Below, one piece after another: positions 47,964 to 58,512 of a DNA stretch of 64,000 nucleotides (positions are counted from its first letter, which is position 1; each line of letters begins with the position of its first letter). The notes under the pieces were generated by a model, which saw nothing but the letters and a program-made list of their open reading frames with translations, was not told where the DNA came from and did not search any database. The stretch is taken from contig NZ_CP026378.1 in NCBI RefSeq assembly GCF_002953215.1, positions 2,958,540 to 3,022,539 of the forward strand. Reading direction: 5' to 3'. This DNA is from Mixta calida. GTDB lineage: Bacteria; Pseudomonadota; Gammaproteobacteria; Enterobacterales; Enterobacteriaceae. Made by a program: the position numbers and the translations under genes.

Positions 47964-49118
47964 ATGACGTCGGCAGAAGCAGGACAACCGCTGAAAAGCC
48001 AGACCGCCGCTCAGATGGCGACCCGAATGATTTTTCTGGTGGCCGGCATCGGCATGTCCACCTGGGCGCCGCTGGTGCCCTACGCGAAAGATCGTCTGGC
48101 CGTCAGCGACGCGGCGCTGGGCGGTCTGCTGCTGTTCCTGGGCGCGGGATCGTTGATCGCCATGCCGCTGACCGGCGCGCTGGTCGGCAAACAGGGCTGC
48201 AAGCGGATAATCCTTACCTCGTCCGCGCTGCTTCTGGTGCTGCTGCCGTTGATGGCCACCCTCTCCTCGCCGGTGATGCTGGCGATCGCGCTGATGCTGT
48301 TCGGCGCCGCTATCGGCACGCTGGACGTGGCGATGAATATTCAGGCCGTGGAGGTGGAAAAGGCATCGGAACGCACCATGATGTCCGGTTTTCACGGTTT
48401 TTACAGCGTAGGCGGCATTGTGGGCGCCGGGCTGGTCAGCGCCCTGCTCTGGCTCGGCCTGTCGCCGTTGCAGTCAGTGCTGGTGATTTTGCTGCTGCTG
48501 GCGCTGCTGCTGCTCGGCAGTCAGCGCTGGCTGCTGACGGAGCGGATGCACCAGCCCGATACGCCGCTGTTTGTCGCGCCGCGCGGCTGGGTGCTGTTCC
48601 TTGGCCTGCTCTGTTTTATCCTGTTTCTGACCGAAGGCGCGGTGCTGGACTGGAGCGCGCTGCTGCTGACGCAGGAACGCGCGATGCCCGCAGCGCAGGC
48701 GGGTCTTGGCTACGCCGTTTTCTCGGTCGCCATGAGCATTGGACGGCTTACCGGCGATCGCATTGTGAGCCGCTTCAGCAACAGCGCGGTACTGGCTGGC
48801 GGCTGCCTGTGCGCGGCGCTCGGCGTGCTGCTGCTGATTAGCGTGGATAACGTCGCCGTCGCGCTTCTCTCCTTTTTACTGATCGGTTTCGGCGCGGCGA
48901 ATACGGTACCGATTTTATTTAGCGCCGCCGGTCGTCAGACCGACATGCCGGTAAATCTTGCTATCTCAGCCATGACAACTATCGGTTATGCCGGTATTCT
49001 GGCAGGTCCGGCGTTAATTGGTTTTGTGGCTCACGGATTTAGTCTGGTGACCGCTTTCGCGGCCATCGTGGTTCTCCTGGTGGCGGTTGCTGCCAGCGCA
49101 CGGCTGGTGACACGTTAA
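47964..49118 (+). CDS. MFS transporter (YbjJ-like)
   Basis: 384-residue inner-membrane transporter with 12 predicted helices. It begins MTSAEAGQPLKSQTAAQMATR and has the family stretches GMSTWAPLVPYAKDRL, a conserved LDVAMNIQAVEVE and SGFHGFYSVGG typical of YbjJ-like (FucP-like) MFS proteins. Substrate unknown. The start at 47964 is preferred to a GTG at 47922 because of a weak GGA upstream. rcsD begins shortly after its stop on the same strand. Confidence 0.87.
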   Translation: MTSAEAGQPLKSQTAAQMATRMIFLVAGIGMSTWAPLVPYAKDRLAVSDAALGGLLLFLGAGSLIAMPLTGALVGKQGCKRIILTSSALLLVLLPLMATLSSPVMLAIALMLFGAAIGTLDVAMNIQAVEVEKASERTMMSGFHGFYSVGGIVGAGLVSALLWLGLSPLQSVLVILLLLALLLLGSQRWLLTERMHQPDTPLFVAPRGWVLFLGLLCFILFLTEGAVLDWSALLLTQERAMPAAQAGLGYAVFSVAMSIGRLTGDRIVSRFSNSAVLAGGCLCAALGVLLLISVDNVAVALLSFLLIGFGAANTVPILFSAAGRQTDMPVNLAISAMTTIGYAGILAGPALIGFVAHGFSLVTAFAAIVVLLVAVAASARLVTR

Positions 49119-49141
49119 ATGATCAGGTGCTCCCTCTCACT

Positions 49142-51799
49142 ATGATGTACAAGTTTCCTTTATCCTCCAGCAACGTTACGCGTTTCTTCGTCATGTTTAT
49201 CCTGCTGCTGTTGCTGGCGCTGGGCTTTATGGTGCATAACGCGGTTAATGCCTGGCTGATGGAGAAACGCTATGCGATGGCGGATATCACTCATGCGATG
49301 CAGAAACGCATTGATACCTATCGTTTCGCCACCTGGCAGATTTATGAGAATCTGGCGGCCAGCGCCGCGGGCAGCGTGCCCTCGGCCAGCCTGCAGGAGA
49401 CGCGCCTGCGTCCCGACGTTTACTATCTGGAAAAAACGCGCCGTAAAACCGAAGCGCTGATTTTCGGTTCGCACGACAGCAGCACGCTGGATATGACGCT
49501 GCGCATGTCTAACTATCTGGATACGCTTTGGGGCGCGGAAAACAGCACCTGGTCGATGTATTTTCTTAACGGACAGGATAACAGCCTGATCCTGATCTCT
49601 ACCCTGCCGCTGAAAGATATGGCGACGCGCTATAAAGAGAGCGCCATCAGCAATATCGTCGAGGCGCGCCGTACCGAGATGTTGCAACAGGCGAACGCGC
49701 TGGATGAGCGGGAAAGCTTTTCGCCGCTGCGCCGTTTCGCCTGGCAAAACGATCACTACTTTACCGTGCGCACCACCTTTAATCAGCCGGGTCATCTCGC
49801 CACCGTGGTGGCGTTTGATATGCCGATCAACGATCTGATCCCGCACAATATGCCAATGGAGAATTTCCAGCTGAAGCAGGACGCGACGCTGACCGCTCCG
49901 GTGGAAAGCGACGACGAGATGCTGAATACCCGCATTACGTTTAACAACCCGAACGTGGAGATCGCCGCGTCGCTGCCCAGCACGCCGCTACAGCTGATCT
50001 ACCGCATTCCGCTCAGCACCCTCGCCTGGGATACGCTGCGCAACCTGATGTGGCCGCTGCTGGCTGACCTGCTGTTGCTGCTGATGTCGCTGGCGGGGCT
50101 GTTTCTGCTGCGTCAGCAGTCGCTGCGGCCGGGCGAAAACAAGAGCGCCGAGCTGGATTCACTGCGCATGCTCAATGAAGAGATTGTCGCCAGCCTGCCG
50201 GTCGGTCTGCTGGTCTATGATTTCGCCAGCAACCGCACCATCATCAGCAACAAAATCGCCGAGCATCTGCTGCCGCATCTGAATCTGCAAAAGATCGTCA
50301 ATATGTCCGATCAGCATCAGGGCGTGTTGCAGGCGACGGTGAATAACGAGGTATATGAGATCCGTCACGCCCGCAGCCAACATTCGCCGCATACGCAGCT
50401 GTTTATGATGCGCGATCAGGATCGCGAGCTGTTGGTGAATAAGAAGTTACAGAAGGCGCAGCAGGTGCTGGATCGCAACCATCAGCTGCGTCAGCAGCTG
50501 ATGCAAAATCTGGGTCACGCGCTGCATCGTCCGTTACAGGAGGTGGTGACGCAGCTGCAGGCATTGAGCGACGCCAGCGACGACGCCCAGGCGCTGGACG
50601 CGCTGGAAAACAGCCAGGCGCTGGCGCGTCTGGTGGATGATATCGTGCTGCTGAATCGTCTGGAGACCCACGACTGGGCGCCGGACGCCAGTTCGTTTAA
50701 TTTGCAGGAGCTTCTCGACAGGCTGACGCTGGAGCTGCTGCCGCTGTCGCGCCGCAAAGGGCTGACGCTGCTGGTGCGCAACCATCTGAACAGCGACGAG
50801 ATGCGCTTCGGCGACAGCCGCGCCATCTATAAGGTGCTCTCTACCCTGCTGCACTATTCGCTGACCACCACCAGCTGGGGCAAGATTTCAGTGGAAGTCG
50901 ATTCGCCCGCCGACCGTCCCGATCGGCTTAATATTCAGATCGTCGACACCGGCGCGGGGCTGACGCGCGATGAGCTGGGCAATAACGATTTCCCGTTCCT
51001 CGGCGAAACCTCCGGGGATCGCTTCGGCCAGGCTTCGGGGCTCGCCTTTTTCCTCTGCCGCCAGCTGTGCAAACAGATGGGCGGGCAGCTGGAGATCGTG
51101 GCGCGGCCTGAAATCGGCACGCGCTACAGCATTCTGCTGCACGTGCCGCCTGAACATCAACAGCAGCAGGAAGAGAAGCTGCTGGAAGATGTCACCATGC
51201 TTATCGACATCGCCGTCGATGACATCCGTAAGATCGTGACCCATCAGCTGGAAAACTGGGGCGCGAAGTGCATTACGCCGGACGAACGCGTAGCCGGCCT
51301 GACGCACGATATCCTGATCACCGACGATCCGGCGCGCCTTTCCGGCTGGTCGCTGTTGCTGACGGATAATGAACTGGGCTTTACCGCTCTGAATGAACAG
51401 CAGTACCGGGTTAATTTTAACCTCAGTAGCGCTCTGCAGGACGCGCTGTTGCAGCTGATTGAGAAGCAACTCTCACAGGATATGTCGATCATGGAGGAAG
51501 ATGACGCGGAAGAGTCCGCCCCAATGTTAAGCGGCGGTTACTACCAGCTATTTGTCGAGACAGTACCGGAAGATGTTGAGAGACTGTATACTGAGGCGTC
51601 GAACAGGGATTACGCGACGCTTGCTCAGACGGCACATCGCCTGAAAGGGGTATTTGCCATGCTAAATCTGGCGCCCGGCAAGGAGCTTTGTGAAAAGCTG
51701 GAACAGCAAATTAAAACGAGTGACGATTTAAACATCAAAAATACCACCAGTGACATTGACGCCTATGTCAACGAACTGCTGCAGCAAGGTAACCAATAA
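49142..51799 (+). CDS. rcsD: Phosphotransferase RcsD (YojN)
   Basis: Intermediate of the Rcs envelope-stress phosphorelay, passing phosphate from RcsC to RcsB. About 885 residues: membrane helix near the start (FFVMFILLLLLALGFMV), a periplasmic segment, a second helix (LLADLLLLLMSLAGLFLL), a histidine-kinase-like domain without the catalytic phospho-His, and a C-terminal HPt domain whose phospho-His is in TAHRLKG. Starts at ATG 49142, ATG 49145 and GTG 49127 are all in frame; no ribosome site separates them clearly. rcsB follows after one base. Confidence 0.93.
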   Translation: MMYKFPLSSSNVTRFFVMFILLLLLALGFMVHNAVNAWLMEKRYAMADITHAMQKRIDTYRFATWQIYENLAASAAGSVPSASLQETRLRPDVYYLEKTRRKTEALIFGSHDSSTLDMTLRMSNYLDTLWGAENSTWSMYFLNGQDNSLILISTLPLKDMATRYKESAISNIVEARRTEMLQQANALDERESFSPLRRFAWQNDHYFTVRTTFNQPGHLATVVAFDMPINDLIPHNMPMENFQLKQDATLTAPVESDDEMLNTRITFNNPNVEIAASLPSTPLQLIYRIPLSTLAWDTLRNLMWPLLADLLLLLMSLAGLFLLRQQSLRPGENKSAELDSLRMLNEEIVASLPVGLLVYDFASNRTIISNKIAEHLLPHLNLQKIVNMSDQHQGVLQATVNNEVYEIRHARSQHSPHTQLFMMRDQDRELLVNKKLQKAQQVLDRNHQLRQQLMQNLGHALHRPLQEVVTQLQALSDASDDAQALDALENSQALARLVDDIVLLNRLETHDWAPDASSFNLQELLDRLTLELLPLSRRKGLTLLVRNHLNSDEMRFGDSRAIYKVLSTLLHYSLTTTSWGKISVEVDSPADRPDRLNIQIVDTGAGLTRDELGNNDFPFLGETSGDRFGQASGLAFFLCRQLCKQMGGQLEIVARPEIGTRYSILLHVPPEHQQQQEEKLLEDVTMLIDIAVDDIRKIVTHQLENWGAKCITPDERVAGLTHDILITDDPARLSGWSLLLTDNELGFTALNEQQYRVNFNLSSALQDALLQLIEKQLSQDMSIMEEDDAEESAPMLSGGYYQLFVETVPEDVERLYTEASNRDYATLAQTAHRLKGVFAMLNLAPGKELCEKLEQQIKTSDDLNIKNTTSDIDAYVNELLQQGNQ

Positions 51800-51800
51800 G

Positions 51801-52454
51801 ATGAATAATTTGAACGTAATTATTGCCGATGACCATCCAATCGTTCTGTTTGGCATTCGTAAATCTCTTGAACAAATTGAATGGGTCAACGTAGTTGGTG
51901 AGTTTGAAGACTCGACAGCACTGATTAACAGCCTTTCCAAACTGGACGCTAATGTCCTGATTACCGATCTCTCCATGCCTGGCGAAAAATATGGCGACGG
52001 CATTACGCTGATCAAATATATCAAGCGCCACTATCCCGATCTGTCGATTATTGTTCTGACCATGAACAATAACCCGGCAATCCTCAGCGCCGTGCTGGAT
52101 CTGGATATTGAAGGCATCGTGCTGAAACAGGGCGCGCCGACCGACCTGCCAAAAGCGCTGGCGGCACTGCAGAAAGGGAAGAAATATACCCCGGAAAGCG
52201 TGGCCAAGCTGCTGGAGAAAATCAGCGCGGGCGGCTATGGCGATAAGCGCCTGTCGCCGAAAGAGAGCGAGGTTCTGCGCCTGTTCGCTGAAGGCTTCCT
52301 GGTAACGGAAATCGCCAAGAAGCTGAACCGCAGCATCAAAACTATCAGCAGCCAGAAAAAATCAGCGATGATGAAGCTGGGCGTTGATAACGATATCGCT
52401 TTGCTGAACTACCTCTCTTCCGTCAGCACCACGCCACAGGCGGATAAAGAATAA
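51801..52454 (+). CDS. rcsB: Response regulator RcsB
   Basis: Transcription factor of the Rcs system controlling capsule, motility and envelope genes. 217 residues: a receiver domain with acidic pocket ADDHP, phospho-acceptor Asp56 in ITDLSMPG and switch Lys in LKQGAP, then a LuxR-type helix-turn-helix (LSPKESEVLRLFAEG; EIAKKLNRSIKTISSQKK). It begins directly after rcsD (TAAGATG), probably transcribed with it and from an internal promoter. Confidence 0.97.
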   Translation: MNNLNVIIADDHPIVLFGIRKSLEQIEWVNVVGEFEDSTALINSLSKLDANVLITDLSMPGEKYGDGITLIKYIKRHYPDLSIIVLTMNNNPAILSAVLDLDIEGIVLKQGAPTDLPKALAALQKGKKYTPESVAKLLEKISAGGYGDKRLSPKESEVLRLFAEGFLVTEIAKKLNRSIKTISSQKKSAMMKLGVDNDIALLNYLSSVSTTPQADKE

Positions 52455-52475
52455 ACGGCCTACGGGCCGTTTTCT
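52455..52475 (+). terminator. Terminator between rcsB and rcsC
   Basis: ACGGCC pairs with GGCCGT around TACG, followed by TTTC. It lies just after the rcsB stop and the convergent rcsC end. Confidence 0.6.
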
Positions 52476-52518
52476 GACGCGTCAGGGACGACGCGTTACG
52501 TGCACCGTCCCGCCTTTC

Positions 52519-55371
52519 TTACACATCACGCACTTTCCTGACGCGCTCCGCGTAGATCGCCAGCGACGTTTTCAGCGTCTCCAGCGTGACCGGCTTCGAC
52601 AAACAGTTATCCATTCCCGCTTCCATACAACGCTGTTTCTCTTCCGCCAGCGCATTTGCCGTTACGCCGATAATCGGGAAGGTTTGCCCCAGCTGACGCA
52701 GACGCTGCGTCAGGCGATAGCCATCCATATTTGGCATGTTCACATCGGTCAACACGATGTCTATCTCGCTGCGGCTAATCACGTTCAGCGCATCCACGCC
52801 GTCCTGCGCGGTTTTCACCCGGTAGCCGAGCGAGCCCAGCTGATCGGAAAGCAGCATGCGGTTGATGGGGTGATCGTCCACCACCAGCACCAGAATGTCA
52901 TGATTGTCGACGCCCTGCTGCGCCGGAACCGGCAGCGACGACAGGCCGTCAGGCACTTCCACCACCACGCTGTAGATGCGGCCCAGCAGCGCCGGCAGCT
53001 CATGCGGCATGGCGGTGCTGTAGATCCAGCGGCCCGGCGATAGCTCATAGGGCGTATCGATATGGGCGCCGTCGAAAACGATCACCGCGCGCGCCGGCTG
53101 TTCCGGCTGAAAATCGTAGTCGGCGATAATCACATCGTCCGGCCGCCACGCCTGTTCATCCAGCCGCGTTACCTGAATGCCGTGCGCCAGCAGCAGGCGC
53201 GTCAGGAAACTGGCGAGGAAGTCGTTGCGCAGCGCCAGCCAGACCTGTTTATCCTGGAGACCCTCATGCGGCACCGGCGTCATCATCTGGCTGTTATAGA
53301 GCGGAATGCGCACGATAAACTGACTGCCCATGCCCGGCTCCGACTCGACTTCGATATCGCCGTCCATCATATTGATCAGCTTTTCACAAATCGCCAGCCC
53401 CAGGCCGGTGCCCTGGAAGTTGCGCTGCACGCCGGTGCCCACCTGGAAGAAAGGATCGAACAGTCGGGTGATCTCTTTGGCGGCGATGCCGACGCCGGTA
53501 TCGCGCACGCGCACCGCCAGATAGCCCTCTTTCACATAGGCGTGCAGGATAATGCAGCCGGTATGGGTAAATTTAATGGCGTTGTTCAGCAGGTTGGAGA
53601 CCACCTGTTGCAGACGCATCGGATCGCCGTCCAGCGCCACCGGCACGTCATACTCGATAAAGCAATAAAGCGTCAGGCGCTTCTTTACCACCAGCGACAG
53701 ATAGTTGGCGGTGATATGGGTGATAACCTCGCGCGGGGCGAAAGGACGCGGCTCGATCTGCAACTGCTCCGATTCGATCTTCGAGAAGTCGAGAATATCG
53801 CTGATGATTTTCAGCAGCAGGCTGGAGGAGTTGTTCATCGCCGTCACCAGCGAATCGACCCCTTTCGGCAGCTGTTTGGTTTGCAGCAGATCGAGATTGC
53901 CGATAATGCCGTAGAGCGGCGTGCGCAGCTCGTGGCTAACGGTCGCGAGGAACATCGATTTGGACTGGCTGGCCTGCTCCGCCGCCTGCGCCATCTCCTG
54001 TAGCGACTCTTCCATTTTCACGCGGGCGCTGACGTCGACCAGCACGCAGATCGCTACGTTTTCGTTGCGGTAGCGCGAATGCACGAAGCTGATTTGCAGG
54101 TTGGTGTTGCTGCCGGTCAGCAGATCGACGAAATTAACCTGCTGGCCGCTGATGATTTCCGTCAGCTTCTGTCGATCTTCCTGCGTCAGCATCGTCAGAT
54201 AGTTGTGCGCCAGCTCGTTGCTGAGGATGTTGGTACCGTCGCGGGTGCGCAGAATACAGATGCCGACCGGCGCGGACGCGACGATTTTACGGTTAAACTG
54301 CTCGTGCTCCTCCAGCCGGTGCGCGTTCTCCTCCGCCGGCAGGAACATTCGACGCTCAAACAGCCAGGCAAGCGTGAAAAGAATAATCGCGCTCACCAGA
54401 TTAAGCAGGATGGCGTTGATCATCAACAGCTTCAGACGGTCGACCAGTACATCGGTCGGCACCGAATAGACGATGCTCAGGTTGGAAGGATGCAGCGTTT
54501 TCTTCAGCACCAGCTGTTTATAACTGTCGACGTAGCCGAACCAGGCTTTGTCGTCGGGAAGATCGTCCAGTGAAAATCCGACGCGTCCGCGGTTTGAGGA
54601 GAGCACCGGCTGGTTCGCCTCGTCAATCAGCGTGGCGGTAACGGGCAGGCTGCCCGGCGTAACAAAATCGTCGAGGCGAATATTCTGCTCGATGCCGAGC
54701 AGCGCCTCCAGCTTGTTGGCGACGTAGATCGGCGTAATCATGTAGAAATAGCCGACGCCCGGCTGCCCGTTATTGCTGACCCAGTACAGACTGCTTTTAC
54801 GCTCGTCCGCGCTGCTGTTGCGGTAGCGCAGAATACGCTCGTGCAGCGTTTTCATCGTGCGCTCGCGATCCACCGATCCGTTGCCGATGCCGAAATCGGC
54901 CATACAGAGCCCTTCGCCCCCGATAAAAAAGACGCGGTTCAGCTCGTAGGCGGAGGCAAAATTGGTTTTCCAGTAGTTAAGGAAGTAGCTGAGCGACTCC
55001 AGCGAGCTGCGCCAGGTATTGCTCATCGCCGCGCAGTTGGAATTGTCGACTAACGGATAGAACTGCGGCAGCGTCGCCTTGCCGGGAAAGACGCCGTTCA
55101 GCGGATCGGTGCCGCTGGCGCTGCTGCTCAGGCGGTTTTCCGCAATGTACTTCAGCTCCCTGGTAATATCCGCCGAGTGACGCACATACCACTGCGCCTG
55201 ATCGTAGTTAAGCGTGAACTCCTGACGCACCTGCGCTTCCTGCGTATGCAGCACGCTGATAATGTAAAACGCGGTTAACAGCGCGCCCAGCGACCAGAGC
55301 ATCAGCGCCAGCGCGCGAAACAGATAGCGGGAAATCCTGAGCGTAGTGCGAAACGAAACGAGATATTTCAA
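52519..55371 (-). CDS. rcsC: Hybrid sensor kinase RcsC
   Basis: Membrane sensor kinase at the top of the Rcs phosphorelay. About 950 residues: two membrane helices around a periplasmic domain, a PAS-like region, histidine kinase with phospho-His in ATVSHELRTPLYG and ATP-binding G boxes (DTGVGIAAKE; GTGLGLAICE), an RcsC ABL domain and a C-terminal receiver with Asp in VLTDVNMPNMDG. The family N-terminus (M-KYLVSFRTTLRISRYLFRALAL) is reached at a TTG at 55371, with an AGG upstream. Another TTG at 55395 is possible. It is convergent with rcsB. Confidence 0.95.
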   Translation of the reverse strand: MKYLVSFRTTLRISRYLFRALALMLWSLGALLTAFYIISVLHTQEAQVRQEFTLNYDQAQWYVRHSADITRELKYIAENRLSSSASGTDPLNGVFPGKATLPQFYPLVDNSNCAAMSNTWRSSLESLSYFLNYWKTNFASAYELNRVFFIGGEGLCMADFGIGNGSVDRERTMKTLHERILRYRNSSADERKSSLYWVSNNGQPGVGYFYMITPIYVANKLEALLGIEQNIRLDDFVTPGSLPVTATLIDEANQPVLSSNRGRVGFSLDDLPDDKAWFGYVDSYKQLVLKKTLHPSNLSIVYSVPTDVLVDRLKLLMINAILLNLVSAIILFTLAWLFERRMFLPAEENAHRLEEHEQFNRKIVASAPVGICILRTRDGTNILSNELAHNYLTMLTQEDRQKLTEIISGQQVNFVDLLTGSNTNLQISFVHSRYRNENVAICVLVDVSARVKMEESLQEMAQAAEQASQSKSMFLATVSHELRTPLYGIIGNLDLLQTKQLPKGVDSLVTAMNNSSSLLLKIISDILDFSKIESEQLQIEPRPFAPREVITHITANYLSLVVKKRLTLYCFIEYDVPVALDGDPMRLQQVVSNLLNNAIKFTHTGCIILHAYVKEGYLAVRVRDTGVGIAAKEITRLFDPFFQVGTGVQRNFQGTGLGLAICEKLINMMDGDIEVESEPGMGSQFIVRIPLYNSQMMTPVPHEGLQDKQVWLALRNDFLASFLTRLLLAHGIQVTRLDEQAWRPDDVIIADYDFQPEQPARAVIVFDGAHIDTPYELSPGRWIYSTAMPHELPALLGRIYSVVVEVPDGLSSLPVPAQQGVDNHDILVLVVDDHPINRMLLSDQLGSLGYRVKTAQDGVDALNVISRSEIDIVLTDVNMPNMDGYRLTQRLRQLGQTFPIIGVTANALAEEKQRCMEAGMDNCLSKPVTLETLKTSLAIYAERVRKVRDV

Positions 55372-55542
55372 GGGAAACCTGGGCGCAACCGCCAATGAGT
55401 AATATTTTTTGATCCCGATACAGTAGCGTCAGGCTGTGAAAAAAGCCAGATTCGCGTCCGCTATTGTTGCTTTATCAGACTGATAGCCGGAGGGGAAAAA
55501 GCGGCGTTCAGCTTGTATCAGCGTAAAAAAAAAACCACAATT

Positions 55543-55814
55543 CGTAATGACAATCGTCATTACGCCGAGTGGCATAAGCTGGGAGCGCCTGTACGCGAGC
55601 AGTTAAAGAAAAAGCTGGCTGAAGTGTTAAAGGCACCACGTATTGAGGCGAATAAACTTCGGGACTGCCCGACTGTTATAAAATCAAACTCCCCTCTTCC
55701 GGTTACCGTCTCGTTTATCAGGTTCAGGATGATAAGGTCGTCGTGTTTGTTGTTGCGGTAGGGAAAAGAGAACGCAGTGATGTCTATTCTGCTGCCAGTA
55801 AACATGCACGTTGA
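55543..55814 (+). pseudogene. Remnant of RelE/ParE-family toxin gene
   Basis: Reads AEWHKLGAPVREQLKKKLAEVL and EANKL in one frame, then shifts by one base at 55661-55663 (GGG) into a second frame reading LPDCYKIKLPSSGYRLVYQV, ending KRERSDVYSAASKHAR and a stop at 55812-55814. With four Gs instead of three, one frame would give a typical RelE toxin tail. The usual N-terminus (start codon and first strand) is missing and no antitoxin is next to it, so it is a decayed copy. It overlaps the end of the long gyrA frame. Confidence 0.8.
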
Positions 55815-55815
55815 G

Positions 55816-58512
55816 TCATTTATTCGAACGATAAAAAAGGCCGGTCAGACCGGCCTTTTTAGCGTCGAAGAGAGGATTACTCCTCTTCGCCGTCCGGGAT
55901 CTCATCGTCGGTTTCCACTTCCGGGCGATATCCTCCTCCCCTTCCGCGACGCTGCCGTCGATGGCGTCCAGCTCTTCTTCTTCAACCGGCTCCGCCACAC
56001 GTTGCAGACCGACCACGTTCTCATCCGCTGCGGTGCGGATCAGAATCACGCCCTGGGTGTTACGCCCGACCACGCTCACTTCCGATACGCGGGTGCGCAC
56101 CAGCGTACCGGCGTCGGTGATCATCATGATCTGGTCGCTGTCCACCACCTGCACCGCGCCGATAACCGGCCCGTTGCGCTCGGTCACCTTGATGGAGATC
56201 ACGCCCTGCGTCGCGCGCGATTTGGTCGGATACTCGCTGTTGGCGGTACGCTTGCCGTAGCCGTTCTGCGTCACCGTCAGAATCGCGCCCTCTTCCTGCG
56301 GCACGATCAGCGACACCACGCGATCCCCTTCCGCCAGCTTGATGCCGCGCACGCCGGAAGCGGTACGGCCCATGGCGCGCACTGCCTGCTCGGAGAAGCG
56401 CACCACTTTGCCTGCGGCGGAGAACAGCATCACTTCGTTGCTACCGTCGGTGAGCGCCACGCCGATCAGCTCGTCGTCTTCACGCAGGTTGACGGCGATA
56501 ATGCCGGCACTGCGCGGACGACTGAACTCGGTCAGCGAGGTTTTCTTCACGGTGCCGCTGGCGGTCGCCATAAAGATATTGGTGCCTTCGGTATATTCAC
56601 GCACCGGCAGAATGGCGGTGATACGCTCGTTGGCTTCCAGCGGCAGCAGGTTGACGATCGGACGTCCGCGCGCGCCACGGCTCGCTTCCGGCAGCTGGTA
56701 GACTTTCATCCAGTAGAGACGGCCGCGGCTGGAGAAGCAGAGGATCGTGTCGTGGGTGTTGGCCACCAGCAGACGGTCGATAAAATCCTCTTCCTTGATG
56801 CGCGCGGCTGATTTGCCTTTGCCGCCGCGACGCTGCGCTTCATAATCAGAAAGCGGCTGATACTTCACGTAGCCCTGATGCGACAGGGTAACGACCACAT
56901 CTTCCTGATTGATCAGATCTTCGATATTGATATCAGCGGTGTTGGCGGTGATTTCCGTGCGACGCTGGTCGCCGAACTGGTCGCGGATCGCTTCCAGCTC
57001 TCCACGAATCACTTCCATCAGGCGATCGGCGCTTTCCAGAATGTGGATCAGCTCCGCGATCTGCGCCAACAGCTCTTTGTACTCATCCAGCAGCTTTTCA
57101 TGTTCCAGACCGGTCAGCTTTTGCAGACGCAGATCGAGGATCGCCTGCGCCTGCTGCTCGGTCAGGTGGTAGCGGCCGTCGCGGATGCCGAACTCTTCTT
57201 CCAGCCATTCCGGGCGCGCGGCGTTGTCGCCCGCGCGCTCCAGCATCGCGGCGACGTTGCCCAGTTCCCAGGACTGCGCCACCAGGCCCGCTTTCGCTTC
57301 TGCCGGGTTCGGCGCATGACGGATCAGCTCGATAATCGGATCGATATTCGCCAGCGCAATCGCCAGACCTTCAAGGATATGGGCGCGATCGCGCGCTTTG
57401 CGCAGTTCAAAAATGGTGCGGCGCGTCACGACTTCACGACGATGACGCACGAAGGCTTCCAGAATCTCCTTCAGGGTCATGATCTTCGGCTGGCCCTGAT
57501 GCAGCGCCACCATGTTGATGCCGAAGGAGACCTGCAGCTGCGTCAGCGAGTAGAGGTTGTTCAGCACCACTTCCGCTACCGCGTCGCGCTTCACTTCGAT
57601 TACGATGCGCATGCCGTCTTTGTCGGACTCGTCGCGCAGCGCGCTGATGCCTTCGATACGCTTGTCTTTGACCAGCTCGGCGATTTTCTCAATCAGGCGC
57701 GCTTTGTTGACCTGATAGGGAATTTCGTGAATGACGATAGTCTCGCGGCCGGTTTTAGCGTCGGTTTCCACCTCGCCGCGGGCGCGAATGTAGATTTTAC
57801 CGCGTCCGGTACGGTAGGCCTCTTCAATGCCGCGACGCCCGTTGATGATGGCGGCGGTCGGGAAATCGGGGCCGGGGATGTGCTCCATCAACCCTTCGAC
57901 GCTGATGTTTTCGTCTTCGATATAGGCCAGGCAGCCGTTGATCACCTCGGTGAGGTTATGCGGCGGAATATTAGTGGCCATACCGACGGCGATGCCCGAC
58001 GAGCCGTTAACCAGCAGGTTGGGAATTTTGGTCGGCAGGACTTCGGGAATCTGCTCGGTGCCGTCGTAGTTCGGCACGAAATCGACGGTCTCTTTCTCCA
58101 GATCCGCCAGCAGCTCGTGGGCAATTTTCGCCATGCGCACTTCGGTGTAACGCATCGCCGCGGCAGAGTCGCCGTCGATGGAACCAAAGTTGCCCTGGCC
58201 ATCCACCAGCATATAGCGCAGCGAGAACGGCTGGGCCATACGAACGATGGTGTCGTAGACGGCGGAGTCGCCGTGCGGGTGATATTTACCGATGACGTCG
58301 CCAACGACACGGGCAGATTTTTTGTAAGGTTTGTTCCAGTCGTTCCCCAGCACGCTCATAGCATAAAGCACGCGACGATGGACCGGCTTCAGGCCATCGC
58401 GAACATCTGGTAATGCACGGCCAACGATGACCGACATGGCGTAATCGAGATAGGAACTCTTCAGTTCTTCCTCAATATTAACCGGTGTGATTTCTCTGGC
58501 AAGGTCGCTCAT
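55816..58512 (-). CDS. gyrA: DNA gyrase subunit A, with a frameshifted C-terminal tail
   Basis: Type II topoisomerase subunit that breaks and rejoins DNA; with GyrB it introduces negative supercoils. The QRDR is wild type by the E. coli numbering (Ser83 and Asp87 in [12 protein letters not shown]), catalytic Tyr is in [11 protein letters not shown], and the C-terminal pinwheel repeats include the GyrA box (QRRGGKG). After EGEEDIA the frame reads [11 protein letters not shown] instead of the expected acidic end. Adding one G near 55921-55926 restores [15 protein letters not shown] and a stop at 55877, for 878 residues (E. coli 875). The called end at 55816 therefore runs through the terminator and is probably an artefact or a real frameshift. 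Confidence 0.93.
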   Translation of the reverse strand: MSDLAREITPVNIEEELKSSYLDYAMSVIVGRALPDVRDGLKPVHRRVLYAMSVLGNDWNKPYKKSARVVGDVIGKYHPHGDSAVYDTIVRMAQPFSLRYMLVDGQGNFGSIDGDSAAAMRYTEVRMAKIAHELLADLEKETVDFVPNYDGTEQIPEVLPTKIPNLLVNGSSGIAVGMATNIPPHNLTEVINGCLAYIEDENISVEGLMEHIPGPDFPTAAIINGRRGIEEAYRTGRGKIYIRARGEVETDAKTGRETIVIHEIPYQVNKARLIEKIAELVKDKRIEGISALRDESDKDGMRIVIEVKRDAVAEVVLNNLYSLTQLQVSFGINMVALHQGQPKIMTLKEILEAFVRHRREVVTRRTIFELRKARDRAHILEGLAIALANIDPIIELIRHAPNPAEAKAGLVAQSWELGNVAAMLERAGDNAARPEWLEEEFGIRDGRYHLTEQQAQAILDLRLQKLTGLEHEKLLDEYKELLAQIAELIHILESADRLMEVIRGELEAIRDQFGDQRRTEITANTADINIEDLINQEDVVVTLSHQGYVKYQPLSDYEAQRRGGKGKSAARIKEEDFIDRLLVANTHDTILCFSSRGRLYWMKVYQLPEASRGARGRPIVNLLPLEANERITAILPVREYTEGTNIFMATASGTVKKTSLTEFSRPRSAGIIAVNLREDDELIGVALTDGSNEVMLFSAAGKVVRFSEQAVRAMGRTASGVRGIKLAEGDRVVSLIVPQEEGAILTVTQNGYGKRTANSEYPTKSRATQGVISIKVTERNGPVIGAVQVVDSDQIMMITDAGTLVRTRVSEVSVVGRNTQGVILIRTAADENVVGLQRVAEPVEEEELDAIDGSVAEGEEDIARKWKPTMRSRTAKRSNPLFDAKKAGLTGLFYRSNK
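55833..55861. terminator. Bidirectional terminator after gyrA
   Basis: AAAGGCCGGTC pairs with GACCGGCCTTT around a 2-base loop, with A and T runs on both sides. It sits 16 bp beyond the restored gyrA stop (55877). The frameshifted gyrA frame reads through it, encoding [12 protein letters not shown]. Confidence 0.93.

Noticed and set aside
56878..58413. 511-codon plus-strand frame opposite gyrA
   Set aside because: Mirror frame of conserved gyrA coding; the high GC content makes long antisense frames common here.
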